Below are positions 11,389 through 23,271 of a stretch of 64,000 nucleotides of DNA, piece after piece. The stretch covers positions 9,393,795-9,457,794 of the forward strand of contig SSBO01000009.1 in assembly GCA_005281725.1 (NCBI GenBank), given 5' to 3'. The stretch comes from Wuchereria bancrofti. Its lineage: Eukaryota; Nematoda; Chromadorea; Rhabditida; Onchocercidae. The translations under genes were made by a program, and so were the position numbers. The notes under the pieces are model-generated. The model was given only the letters and a program-made list of their open reading frames with translations, was not told the origin of the DNA and searched no databases. Numbering within the stretch: position 1 is the stretch's first letter; every line of letters starts with the position of its first letter.

Positions 11389-11513
11389 GTAATCACTATT
11401 ATTGCTATTATTATTGCCATTTCTCATTTGTTATCACCTTTTTTTTGATATATGTAATAATCACTATTATTGCCATTCCTCATTGTTATCACCATTTTTC
11501 TGATATGTGTAAC
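11389..11513. repeat. Tandem duplication of a 55-70-bp unit
   Basis: Both halves contain AATCACTATTATTGC followed by CTCATT.GTTATCACC and GATATRTGTAA. The first copy (about 11389-11457) has an extra TTATTATTGC expansion relative to the second (11457-11513). Confidence 0.75.
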
Positions 11514-11743
11514 AAAATTTTAAATACTATAAATTCTTATTAACAATTCTCTACGATAATAGCAAATTTTAATGTGTGATAAACTTTTTCAAATATTTGT
11601 TTCATTTATTAATTTATCATTCCAATATGGTTAATGATAGTGAATGAAAAGATGACTATGTGACATGAATATATTTAGATTATCCACCATAAAATTAAGG
11701 AGGAAAAATGCATATGCAAATTTTGTCATTGTTAGTAAAGTGA

Positions 11744-11791
11744 CAGTGTTGCAGTGTTATAGTGCCGCAGTGTCACAGTGTCGTTAGTGTG
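11744..11791. repeat. Octanucleotide tandem repeat, six units
   Basis: Consecutive 8-mers read CAGTGTTG, CAGTGTTA, TAGTGCCG, CAGTGTCA, CAGTGTCG and TTAGTGTG. The block is richer in G and C than its surroundings and is followed by a GAAT-rich stretch. Confidence 0.85.
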
Positions 11792-12902
11792 TCCATCGAA
11801 TGAATGAATGTATGAATGAATTGACAAAGACAAAAGAATTAATATTAGATGTGACACGTGTGACAATCTTATTATTTGACAGTTTTGTGCGCACAAAAAC
11901 AATGATCAAAGATTAAGGAATGCAAAATGAGAAAGGATGGATGAAGAGAAGAAGGATGAATGAAAATAAATGATAGAACAAAAGAATTTTGTGCATAATT
12001 TGCATAAAAAGAAATAAGTTTAATTTAAATGATTATTGGATGAAAAAAAAAAAGTAAAGAATGCTCATCATCAAAAGAATAAAAATGATTAATCATCAAA
12101 TGTTTTTCTTTCCTCTCTTTTTTTCTATTGTTTTCTTTTTTTGTCCTTAAAACTTTTCAAATTAACTATGATCTATATTATCCATTTGCTTACTGTAAAC
12201 AAAATTTGTAATAAAAACAACAATAATACTGACAGTAATAATACCGACGGCAATGATAATGATTTTGACGATTAGTCATGGTGATAATGATAATGATTTT
12301 GATAGATACTTTTGTAAATCTTCTCAATTTATTTTTAGTATTTGATGAATTGTTGGATTATAAATTGTAAATTTTCAAAAATACTAATGCATTACTGAAT
12401 AATTTTTTCAAAATAATGATAATAATAACAAATGTTTTCATCTTTGAATCTTTGATTAAACTTGTGAATTTACTTTTTTTTTTCTTTTAGATGATTATCT
12501 CAGCTATTTTGTAGACAATAATTTCAAAAAAAAAAAGAAAAAATCTTGAAATGCACATCTTTTTCGTCATAGCAAAAAATTTTCCAATGATATATTCAAC
12601 TTGTTCATTATTATTGTTATAACAATGATTGTTATCATTTATTGTTTGAATTTGTTTATTTGTTTACTGTTATTTATTAACTTGTTTATTGTTGCTTATT
12701 TGTTTACTATTGTTGTTTGTTCATAATATCACTATCCCTATTATCATTTTCATCATTCATTTTTAACACATTCATATTTTCTTTCAGAAATGTTTAATTT
12801 TAATTCTATTTAATTGCAATTACAATTTTATGCAACATTACTATTCCAATGTATTTAATGCTAATCTTTCAAATATCATTTCATTCATCTTTTCCTATCA
12901 TT

Positions 12903-12906
<4 letters not shown>

Positions 12907-12938
<32 letters not shown>
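12907..12938. repeat. Poly(T) run of 32
   Basis: An uninterrupted run of T. Many shorter A or T runs occur across the window. Confidence 0.95.
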
Positions 12939-12939
<1 letters not shown>

Positions 12940-13037
12940 TAACAAATATCATTTCTAAAGAAAGAAAGAAAAATAATTCTATTTTGGTATATTTATTCCC
13001 TCCTTTTTCTTCCTCTCTCTTTATTTATCCCTTCCTC

Positions 13038-13063
13038 CCTCTCCTCTCTCTCTCTCTCTCTCT
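13038..13063. repeat. (CT)n microsatellite
   Basis: A CT dinucleotide tract inside a longer pyrimidine-rich stretch (about 12990-13065). Confidence 0.9.
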
Positions 13064-13349
13064 CCCTGATATGGAAATGAAAATCAATCTAACACATCTG
13101 TTTAAGATAGAACAGTCATAAAAATTTGGAACATCTTTTTGTGGGTGATGTTTATAGTAAACGAGTGAGAAGTGGTACACTCACTATGTATCCGTGCTGA
13201 TGAAATTACAACACAAAGGATTAAAAACAAACAAAAAAAAAAAAAAAAGAAGAAAAAGCTTAAGCTAAACAATCCTCATATGCTATGCATGTTTAAAGGT
13301 TAAATCTTTTACAGAAGGATAAGACGAGGAGGTTTCAGCTCAGATATAT

Positions 13350-13401
13350 CTACTATCTATCTATCCATCTATCTATCTATTTATCTATTCATCTATCTAT
13401 G
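13350..13401. repeat. (CTAT)n microsatellite
   Basis: About twelve CTAT units with scattered CCAT and TTAT variants. Confidence 0.92.
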
Positions 13402-13637
13402 TGTCAAGTAAGTAACTCCACCCTTATCCTTCATATCAACTTTTTTTTTTTTTTTTCATTCCATTCTCTAAAATTTTTCTCCTCTTTTACCAATTATCAT
13501 CTTATGTTTCTACAATTTCCCACATTTTCTTATATAAAATGTAAGTATGAATAGTTCAGTTTTACTAGTACTAATAATTTCATAAAAATTAAAAATTGAT
13601 TTTTTTGCTTTACAAAATGCGACAAATCTACCGTTAT

Positions 13638-13700
13638 CGTTGTTGTTGTTGTTGTTGTTGTTGATGATGATGATGATATGATGATGGTGGTGATGATAGT
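13638..13700. repeat. (GTT)n-(GAT)n compound microsatellite
   Basis: Eight GTT units are followed by GAT units with a one-base phase slip near 13679 and then imperfect GGT/GAT units. Confidence 0.9.
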
Positions 13701-14264
13701 GATAATAGTGACAATTATGTGCTGCTAGTAATGATAATGATGATTGTACTATTGTCAGATACTGGGAAATTTTATTCTTTTTAATTTTTATTCACTTTAT
13801 TGAATTAATCTTCATTTTTTATATTTTCTTCTTCAGTATTAATTATCTTATCATACATATTTATAATTATATCATATCTGTTGTTTATTGGCATTATTTT
13901 TGTAATTTCTTTTTTTGTGTCTTTATCATTTATTAATTTTGATAATGGCAGAAATCATAATTATTACCATCATTCATATTACTGTTATTACTATTATCAT
14001 TGCCATTATCATGTCAAGCTTAGTCGGAATAGGTATTATCATTATGGTTATCACTATCAATATTTATGCTGAATGAAAACGAAATTTAATTTAATCAAGT
14101 AGCACTTCTTCAATTCGAATTCTCTTCACTTTTTCCTTTCCTTTTCTTTTTTATTAAGCTTATTGTAAGAGAAATTTTAATTCAATTTTTCTTCCATAAC
14201 TTACAATATTATCTATTTATTCTCTATTAATTTTATCAGCTAAATTAGAAGAAAAAACTGAGAA

Positions 14265-14680
14265 TAAATCGTTTATTATCATAGGAATTAATGTTTCGGA
14301 AAAAAAGATTGGAGATAAACCATTTTCATTCCGTTATTGGAATTACTGTTCCGGAAGAAAAGTAACGAGAAAGAGTTATGGAAATCAAAACTTTCAAAAA
14401 CGTATCCGGAAAAAAAATTAAGTAAAACGTGTATCGTTGTTTGGATTAAGTCTACGAAAGAAGAATGACGACAAACCTGTCGCGTGGGTTACGTTTATGA
14501 ATGAATAACGATAAATCGCGTATTGTCGCATGGATTACATCATCGGAAGAATAACGATAAACTGTGTATTTCGTGTAGATTACGTCTATGAAAGAAGAGT
14601 GACGACAAACGTGTATTATCGCGTGAATTACGTCTACGAAAGAAGAATAACGATAAATCGTACACCGTTTTGAGGATTAT
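14265..14680. repeat. CpG-rich 45-48-bp tandem repeat, about seven degenerate units
   Basis: Units starting near 14444, 14488, 14533, 14578 and 14626 share GATTACGTCTACGAAAGAAG, then ATAACGATAAA, then a CGTGTATTGTCGCGTG-like stretch. Two older units near 14286 and 14339 keep GAATTA.TGTT.CGGAA. CG dinucleotides are far denser here than in the flanks. Confidence 0.85.
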
Positions 14681-16907
14681 TACTTCAATTATAAAATTTC
14701 TTTATTGACATCATTCCATCAATGAAATTGAAAACATTATCATACGATAGTTACAGTAGTACTTCTATTAATAGTATGATAATATGTAAACAAAAATTTA
14801 ATATAAGTAAAAGGATGAAATGATATAAACAAAATGAAAGATAGAATGGATACTGTCATATAAGAAGCAGAAGAAAGTGGAAGTTAATGTCAACTAACAA
14901 AGTTTTTAATTGACCATTTAATTGTCAACAATATTGACATTTGTCACCGAGTTTATCCTTGATCCTTGAGCTGTTTTATTATTGTCAAATAAATAATGAG
15001 GCGGAAAAAAAACTAGACAAGAGGGAAAGAGAGAGAAGAAAGTAGAAAATGTAAATACAAACTAAAATATTAAAAAACTTGATAAAAATTATATGGTTTG
15101 TCACAAATCAAAATATATTTCAAGTTCATTTGTTTACTTTGATAATTGATTACAATTTATTGATAAATTTGGGAGAACAAAAGGATAAAGGCGAGGGAAA
15201 CTAATAAACAATGCTAGAAAAGTTAATTGTTTATTGTTGTTATGAATTGATAAGAGAAATTTTTTGTCAAATTATATTTATTGTTGTTCATTATTATCAA
15301 TAAACATGAAATAATCAGTGATATTATATAATAATGATGATATCAGCTTCTGTGTTCTTTTTTTGTTTTCATTTTAAAACAAATTAATTGATTGTTTATT
15401 TATTTTTTTACATGCGTAGTAGCATTTCTAGAAATATTTCATATTGGTATGATTATTTAAAATATTAAGCTGACATTGTTATAAAATAATTAGAATTTAT
15501 TGTTATAGAACTTATTGTTTTCTCCGTAAATTAGCAAATGAAAAAATTTGATAATTGTTTAGCATTTGAGAGAGTTTTTTTTTGCGCAAAATAAGCTAAA
15601 TAAGATTATTGTCAGAAAAATAGGATGTATTTTTGCATTCTAATATTTACTTCTTTCCATATTTAATTTTAATTTACAGAAATAATTTAATAAATTTTGA
15701 TTATGTTTCAATTTAAATAATTTACAAAATGTTAACGTACATCAATGACAAATTTTTGTAACTTTCTTGCATAAGGATGAATTTTCTCTCTTACTTTTTC
15801 TTTTTTCCTTTCTCTTGCAATTTTTCCAAAAAGAAATGAAATAACTCATTGGTAGATTATCCGGGATATTACTTCTCAAGGTATCATTATTAAAGATAAA
15901 TAAATAATTGGTAAAAAGATTGCTCATATCCATTTTTAATTCATCCATTTTGAATAGATGATGAAGAAAAAAGCCAATGAATGTAATTTTTCCATCAAAA
16001 AAGAAAAGTAAAATATAACCGTAAAAAATAATTATATAAATTAATCTTTTAGCAAGAAAAAAAGAAAAGATGGGAGAAATTAAAAAAATTTTTAATTAAT
16101 TTAAAATTTTTAAATGAAAAGAAAATTTTTTGTAAATAATCAAAACTTCGTTCTTTTTTTTCCGTTCATTTTTATTTTTTATTCATTGTTTTTATTGCAA
16201 TTCATTGTAGTCAAAAAAAATGATCGATTATTGCAGTTATTATCGTTTATTTTCACATTATAAAGTGAAATGAGGTGTAATAATATGTGATGCATTAATT
16301 GCTAAAACAATAACATATAAATAATACTTTCAATTTGATCTTTTTAAATAGAGGGCAAGGATCACTGTCATATTTTGTTCAATTGTTTGTTTTTGCTACA
16401 ATATTTTTTAATCAATTCTTTTCCATATTTTTTTTTCTTTCTCTCTTTTTAACCAAATAGTAGGTTTAGTTCATTGAAAAGTAAGGAAAGGAGGTAAAGG
16501 AACAGGTAAGGAAAGAAGGTCAAGGAAGAGGTTAATGAATAAAATGAGGAAAGAGGTAAGGGGGAAGAGAATGAAGTGAAATGATCTGATTTACCTTGTG
16601 ATGAATCTGCTGAACTATATTCAAATGTAATACCTGTCCTCATCATCCATCAATTGATTCAAAAAAAAGAGAAAAAATGCGCCATGACTTTTCGTCTTTA
16701 CATGGGTCACTTAGTCCTTCTTTTTTCTCTCTTTGTATTTTAATGTATTTCATTATTAATTTTCACTTTTATTTCCTAATATTTCACTCAAAATAAAATA
16801 CCAAATTTCAATTTTTAAATTAATTGTTTCATTTTCTCTCTTTGCCCTTATTGGTTCAATAATTTCAACAAATTTATAATTTTTTCTTATGTATAGGAAG
16901 CGTCATT

Positions 16908-17060
16908 AAAATAATCATAATAATAGCAATAGTGATGATAATAACAAAAATAATAACAATGGTAGTAATAATAGTAATAACAGTAATAATTGTAATAATA
17001 GTAATAATAATGACAATAATAATAAATAGTAACAATAATGAAAATAATAGCAATAAAAAA
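16908..17060. repeat. Imperfect (AAT/AAC/AGT)n trinucleotide tract
   Basis: About 150 bases of AAT units interrupted by GTA, ACA and GCA variants. Confidence 0.85.
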
Positions 17061-17929
17061 TAAAGTATTGAATATATAATTAATAAATTAAGGTATTAAA
17101 TTATTAAAAATAAAAAAAATTCCATATCAATCTCATATTATATCCTTTCCATTTAGCTTTTCATAAAAAGGAAGATAATGAAAAAGAAAATATGATTATA
17201 TGTCTAAAGTCGATTTTTCGGCTTGGTATTCCTTAAATTTTTCTTTTCTTTTTTTTGCATTCTTAGAAAAATTTTTTTTTTTTAAATTAGTTGAGAGGAA
17301 ACAGGACAAAATGTGCCTATGATTTAATTCCCGATGGAGTCAAAAAGTTCTTTCGGTTTAACATTTTTCGAATTTCGTTTTTCATTTTTTATTTTTTTGC
17401 GTCACCAATCTTCAAAAGATCTTTTCTTTTTCACTTCTTTTTCTTTCTTTTTTTTTTTTTTTTTTGTTTGGAATTTTTTCTTTTCCTTTCGTTAAAAAAA
17501 ATGAAAAAAAAAAAACGAAAAACGAAAATGAAGAAATCTCTTTGAGAAGAAAATTTTTGAAAAGTGTGAAGTGAAACAAGTCGTTTATTGACTAAACATT
17601 TATCATATATGATAAAAAAAAAGTGAAAGGAAAAAAAGATAAAGGAAATCAATAATTTATTGATTGGTGATCAATATTTTGTCAATTATTGATTATTTAA
17701 ATTAAAAATTTTTTGGACAATTTTAATAATATGAATGTTCAGCAATATTTTGTTGTTGTATTTATGCTTGTATTTTGAATTATAATATAATTGAATGATA
17801 AAGAATTGATAGTGACAACAAATTTTTTTGGAGTTTTTTCTTTTTTTTGTAAAGATTAAAAAAATCTATTGTTACATTAGCCATAAAAATTAACCGTTAA
17901 TTAATCGAATTAATTGTTATTATCTCATT

Positions 17930-18290
17930 TATTCAAATTTAACATCATTACTGGAATGATCTAAAATTAAACTTAATTTATGAGATGATTAAGATGTTTT
18001 AATTAAAGTTTTGCATAATTTATGTTAGCACTAACATGTTCATTAAAATTTAACCTTATTCATGCGGGAACTAATTTATTAATTAAAATTTAAAATCATT
18101 TAACGCAAGAATCAATTTATTAATTCAAGATTATTTATGGAATTATTGAATTATTCATTGATATTTTAATGCCATTTAAGCGAGAATTAATCAATTAATT
18201 AAAGTTTAACATCATTTATGCAAGAGATTATGTTATTCATTAAAATTTAGCGTCATTTGCGCGACGATTATATTGTTTATCTAATGTTTT
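17930..18290. repeat. Degenerate tandem array of 50-60-bp units
   Basis: Repeated elements of the form ATTAATTAAAATTTAACATC followed by ATTTATGCGAGAATTA occur about five times with drift. Fragments resembling ATCATTTAACGCAA recur outside the array, for example near 23772. Confidence 0.55.
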
Positions 18291-18774
18291 ACATACCGTT
18301 TGTCTCCTTCTGTCACAATTACTTTCTCTCAATGATTACTGTAGAAAAGTAAACATTTAAAATTATTTAGCTTTGTTTTATTATCACTCTAATTAGTAAA
18401 TGCTTACAGTATGTAATTTCATTAATTGCATGTATTATTTTTGATTATTTAATCAAATTATTTGAAATTTCAAAAATTCAGCCAAAAATATTAAAAAAAA
18501 ATTCTTTTAAACTTTTACTGTGTTTCCTAAATAATTTTCTTTATAATATATAAGAAATTTTTTGTTTAATTTTTCATTACTTCTTTGGAATTATCAAATA
18601 TTTAATTATAAAAATTTACCTAACATTATTAATTTATTTACACATATGTGTATAAATTTATCTTAAATTTATTCATCATCTACTTTTATTCATTTACAAC
18701 TAATTTTCTTTCCAGTACCTTAATTACCTTTTTTTGTTCAAATATTTATCACTTCCAGTATCATTCCCTTTCAT

Positions 18775-18799
18775 TAATTAATTAATTAATTAATTAATC
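18775..18799. repeat. (ATTA)n microsatellite
   Basis: About six ATTA units, followed by a short CATT run. Confidence 0.9.
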
Positions 18800-20079
18800 C
18801 ATTCATTCATTTGAAATTACAACGATTGGAAAAGAAAAAAAACTCATTTTTCTCTTTACATTGCATTTTTTTTTTCAAAATTTCTTTTAAATGGTTAAAA
18901 ATTAAACTGGCGCCTAATGTATTCTTCATATTGTCTCATCTACTAATTTCTTCATTACCAGTTTTATCTATCAATAAATTTTGTCAATAAAATCTTATTT
19001 ATTGATCGGTCATTAATTTAGATTTAGTTGGCATCATTGTTCAATTAACTATTACTGTATGTGAATTGTACTACTACAAATGGTTTGAAAAAGCGCTCGC
19101 AATTTCTCGTAAAATTTCATCAATTAATTAATTAATTTATGCTATCAATTTTAATTGAGTTAAAAAAAATTTATTAGCATTGTTTGGATGGTAATTGTTA
19201 CATTACAATCATTAATTGACTAATTAATTTATTTTTAACGCAACTATTATTGGTCATTTATAAGTTTCGAATGATGCATTAAAATTTTTTATCATTTAAC
19301 AAAATCTATTTGTTACAACTGAGCGTTTTTTTTTTCGTTCCTTCTTTCTTTCTCTTTCCCTCTCTCTCTCTCCCTCTCCCTCTCGTCCTTTTGAAACATT
19401 AAATTTATATAAAAAAAATGTTAAAGAAGTAGTAAATTTTAGCATAAAATATGAGATTAACATTAAATTAGAGGCGATAATTAATAAAATAAAAAAAAAT
19501 GAACTTCAAATGATTAAAATAAAAATGAAATAGCAAAAATTGGAATATTCAAATTTTTATCAATAATTTTTTAAATATAAAATTTAATTTGTTATTATTA
19601 ATGATTATTAATTACACAGGCTTTATGATAAAATTTTCTATGTTTACCCTTTTTTTTTTATATAAGATAAAATATTTAAATTTATCCCTTCTCACCTTCT
19701 TTTATTATTTTGCTTTTACATTTATCATTATGCTAATTTATTTTTAATTAAGCCATCCATTTTTCCATTCTGTTTATGTCTGTGTTGGATGATAAATAGG
19801 AAATGTAAATTTGTGGCATTGAAAATTTTTGCATTTCATAATTAAATTAGCTTCACAGTTAACAATTTAAGCCAAAAGTTTGCTTAAGTAAATTTTCGTT
19901 TTTCTTTTAGCTTTAGCAATTATGTTATAACCAGTCGTTAACCAATAAATAAATCATTTTCTATCATTTAAAAAAAAAAAAAAATTCTCTTTTTCTCATC
20001 TATTAAAGTTTTGTTGACGAAAATTACAATTTTAAAAGCTTTTTTCTTTTTGAAATTATTTAATATCAGTGTTTATGGA

Positions 20080-20131
20080 CATGTATGTTTGCGTACGTAT
20101 ACGTGTACGAATGTATATACACGTGTTATGT
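20080..20131. repeat. Alternating purine-pyrimidine tract
   Basis: A run dominated by TATG, CGTACGTATACGTG and TATATACACGTG. It contains a CACGTG-type E-box and could favour left-handed DNA. Confidence 0.5.
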
Positions 20132-20643
20132 TAACGTGACCAGTGGTCTACATCTTTTTGTATGAATTTGTTTTATAAATTTATGAATTTAAAAAAAATT
20201 TGTTTTAATATAAACTATCTACGATGAATTAATATCTTCACCTCATTTTTTTAATTTTTATTTATTTTTCTTTTTGAATTTTGAATGAATGATTTTTTAA
20301 GTTAGAAAAAATTTAAATATTTTGGAAATATAGAGAAAAACCTCGTCTTTTTTTTTTGTGCTAACTACTTGCAGTTAAGAGTAAAAATTGAAGTAATTCT
20401 AGTAAAATTTATTATTATGAAAAATTAGAAGTAAAGTTTTTTTTTCATTTTTCCAAAGTAATTTTTATGAATTTGAGTAAAATATGCTGCCATTTTAAAT
20501 GAACATTTATTTTCCAGTAATTTTTCCCTAAAACTTGTTTTTTTAAAAAAAATTAATTTAATGAAATTTTGCTTAATGATATCATAAATTATTTATATAT
20601 ATTTTACTCAAATTATCAGTATTTAAAAAATTATCAGTATTCG

Positions 20644-20677
20644 TTATCAGTATTTAAAAAAATTTAAATACTGATAA
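20644..20677. repeat. 15-bp-arm inverted repeat
   Basis: TTATCAGTATTTAAA and its exact reverse complement flank AAAA. The right arm and following GATTTTGGTAAC..CC.AAAATT reappear at about 20987-21026. Confidence 0.85.
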
Positions 20678-23223
20678 TGATTTTGGTAACTACCAAAAAT
20701 TATTTGTACAAATAACAAATAATTTCTCTGTTTCCCAATCATTCCACTTTTTTTTCGTCATTTATTTGAAATTACTAAAATGATGATAAAAAAGAAAAGA
20801 ATACGAAAAACATAACAAAAAAAACAAAAAAAAAGGAAATGTCAAAAATATCAAAATTTATAACGCCAAAAAAAAAAAATTGCAACAAAAAATTTTCGAA
20901 TTAATTTTAATTTTCTTTCTTTTTCTTCGCTTTTTCCCCTCAACTTCTCATCCTCTTTTTTTTTGTTTTCAATTCACATCTGTCACTTAAATACTGATAA
21001 TGATTTCGGTAACCGCCAAAAATTCTGAAATAATTTGTCACTTTTTTCAAAATGATAGCATCTGATCGTACCAAACTAAAAACTCTTTCTTCACTATTAC
21101 TCCAAACCATTGTTTTCTTTTTAATGAATTCATTGTTTCATTTCTCTTCCTTCTCTTTCCCTTTGTCTCTTTTTTTTTCACCTCTACCTAATTTAATTAT
21201 TCAATAATTGATCTAGCAATTGATCAATCGATATATTAATCGATTCAATTGATCTATCATTTATCAATATATATGTGTTTTTTTTTTTGCTATCTAATAA
21301 ATTTATATTGTCATTATTATTTGAAATGAATCAATTTTGCAGCAATTTAGTTTAATTTATTAGTTTTCTTCTTTTTTTTTTAATTTCTCCCTTAAATTTT
21401 TTTTTTGCCCATTTTTTCACCCCCGCAAAATAAAAAGAAAAAGAAAAAAAAAGGAACGAAAGAAAGAAAGAAAGAAAAATTCATCATCCACATAAAAATT
21501 TCTCCATTGATTTATTAGTAAATTGGAACCACTTGCGCAATTGTCCACGTTACATAAATAATTTAAAGCTATTAGAGCAAAAATTAAATTGTTCAAAGAT
21601 TAGATTAGTATCTGTTACGAAAAAATTTTTACAAATTTAACTTTTTTTTCTCATTTTCTTCCCGCTTTTTTCCTATCTTCAACTTCTTTTTTTTTTTTTG
21701 TCTTTTTGGATTCTTTTCTTTTTCATTAATTCCATCCAATCATATTTTATTCCAAGTTTTGTTGTATAATTTATTTCTGGTAAATTTTTTTTATGCCTTT
21801 GTTTCTTTTTAACTTTTTATTTTTTACTTTCCTATTTTAATCGTTTATTTGTTGTTTTCTTTTTTTTTATTTTAAAAAAATGGATTTAATAACTGAAAAT
21901 GGAGAAAAAGAGATAAAAAAAGAAAAACTTTTTCTGCACTTTTTCCTATCGCATTCCCTTATTTCATGATAAAATATTTTTAAACATTTATTTCTGATAA
22001 ATTAAAAAAGTTTTTTTTTGATGCCTTTTTTCTGATTTCGACTGTTTATTTTCTTTTTTCTTCTTTTTTTCTGGAATTTATAAAATAGAAAAAAGTTTAA
22101 ACTAATAATTATTTGCAAATAATATTTGTAAAAGATGACAAAAAAGTATAAATAATCGGAAAAAATGTTTTTTTTTTAATTCAAAAAAATCATTCAATTA
22201 TTTATTATTATTACATAAAAAGCAAATTGTTGCAATTAATTTTACTAATTTATTATACATAGCAAAAAGAAATATGAGATTGTGGGATCAGTGATATAAA
22301 ATGTTAACAAATAAACTGATTGATTGATTGATTTTTTTTTATCGGTAATATTTATTGAAATTTTAAACGATTGATTTTTTTTTCTCTTCAAATATTTCCT
22401 CTCACTTTTTTGCATTAAATTAATTGAAATTTTTTGTCATTTTTTTCTCATTCTGTTTCTTCTTTTTCGCTTCAAATTTTCCAATTTTAACTTTTAACTA
22501 TTTCCTTCTTAATTATTTCAAAAGAATGAAAAAATTGTCCTTTTTTTGAAAAATCTAAAGTTTGGCCTTTTTTAGAAAATTTTTAATATGCTTATGCTAA
22601 TTTTTGATTTTAGGCTTAAAAAAATATGAATTTTTCGTTAAGCAAAAAACAAAAGAATTTTTTTAAGTAATATTTCTCCAAACAAAAAAAAAAATCAAAT
22701 CATTTTTTCCCACTTTCCTTTTTTTCAGTAAAAATTTTTATTCATATTATTTTAAAAACTTTTCTTTTTTTCATTTATATTTACAAAATTTTTTTTCCAT
22801 TCCTTTCCCTTTTTTTAAATTGATTTATTTTTTATTCGTTGATAAAAAAATAAGCAATAGTAAAAATTTTTTAAATTATAACTAAATAAAAAGAAAGAAA
22901 AATTTTTTTTTTAATTTTAATAAATGATTAGGAAAAGGGTCAATTTCAGGTTGAATAAAAAGGTAAATCAATTATCGAATATGTAGAAAAAAAGGAAAAT
23001 AGATTAACAACAATGATATTTATTTACACTTTTATTTCTTTAATTTTTATTTTTTTATGTTTTGATTTGCTCTGTTTTATTTTTCATTCTGTCCTTTTTT
23101 TCTTTTTGAATTGAAAAAATAAGAAAGGAAAGGAAGTAAAAATGAAAAAATGCTAACTAAAAAAAGAAAAAAACGGTTCACTTCTCATTTAAATTTATTT
23201 CATTCATTTATTTATGGAAGAAA

Positions 23224-23271
23224 TGTGTGTGTGTGTATGTGTGTGTGTGTGTATGTGTATCTGTGTGTACC
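23224..23271. repeat. (GT)n microsatellite with TATG interruptions
   Basis: Two GT runs separated by ATGT, trailing into CTGTCTGTCTCT. Confidence 0.9.

Noticed and set aside
12849..13121. 90-codon frame
   Set aside because: Made of poly-Phe from the T32 run and Ser/Leu from the CT repeat.
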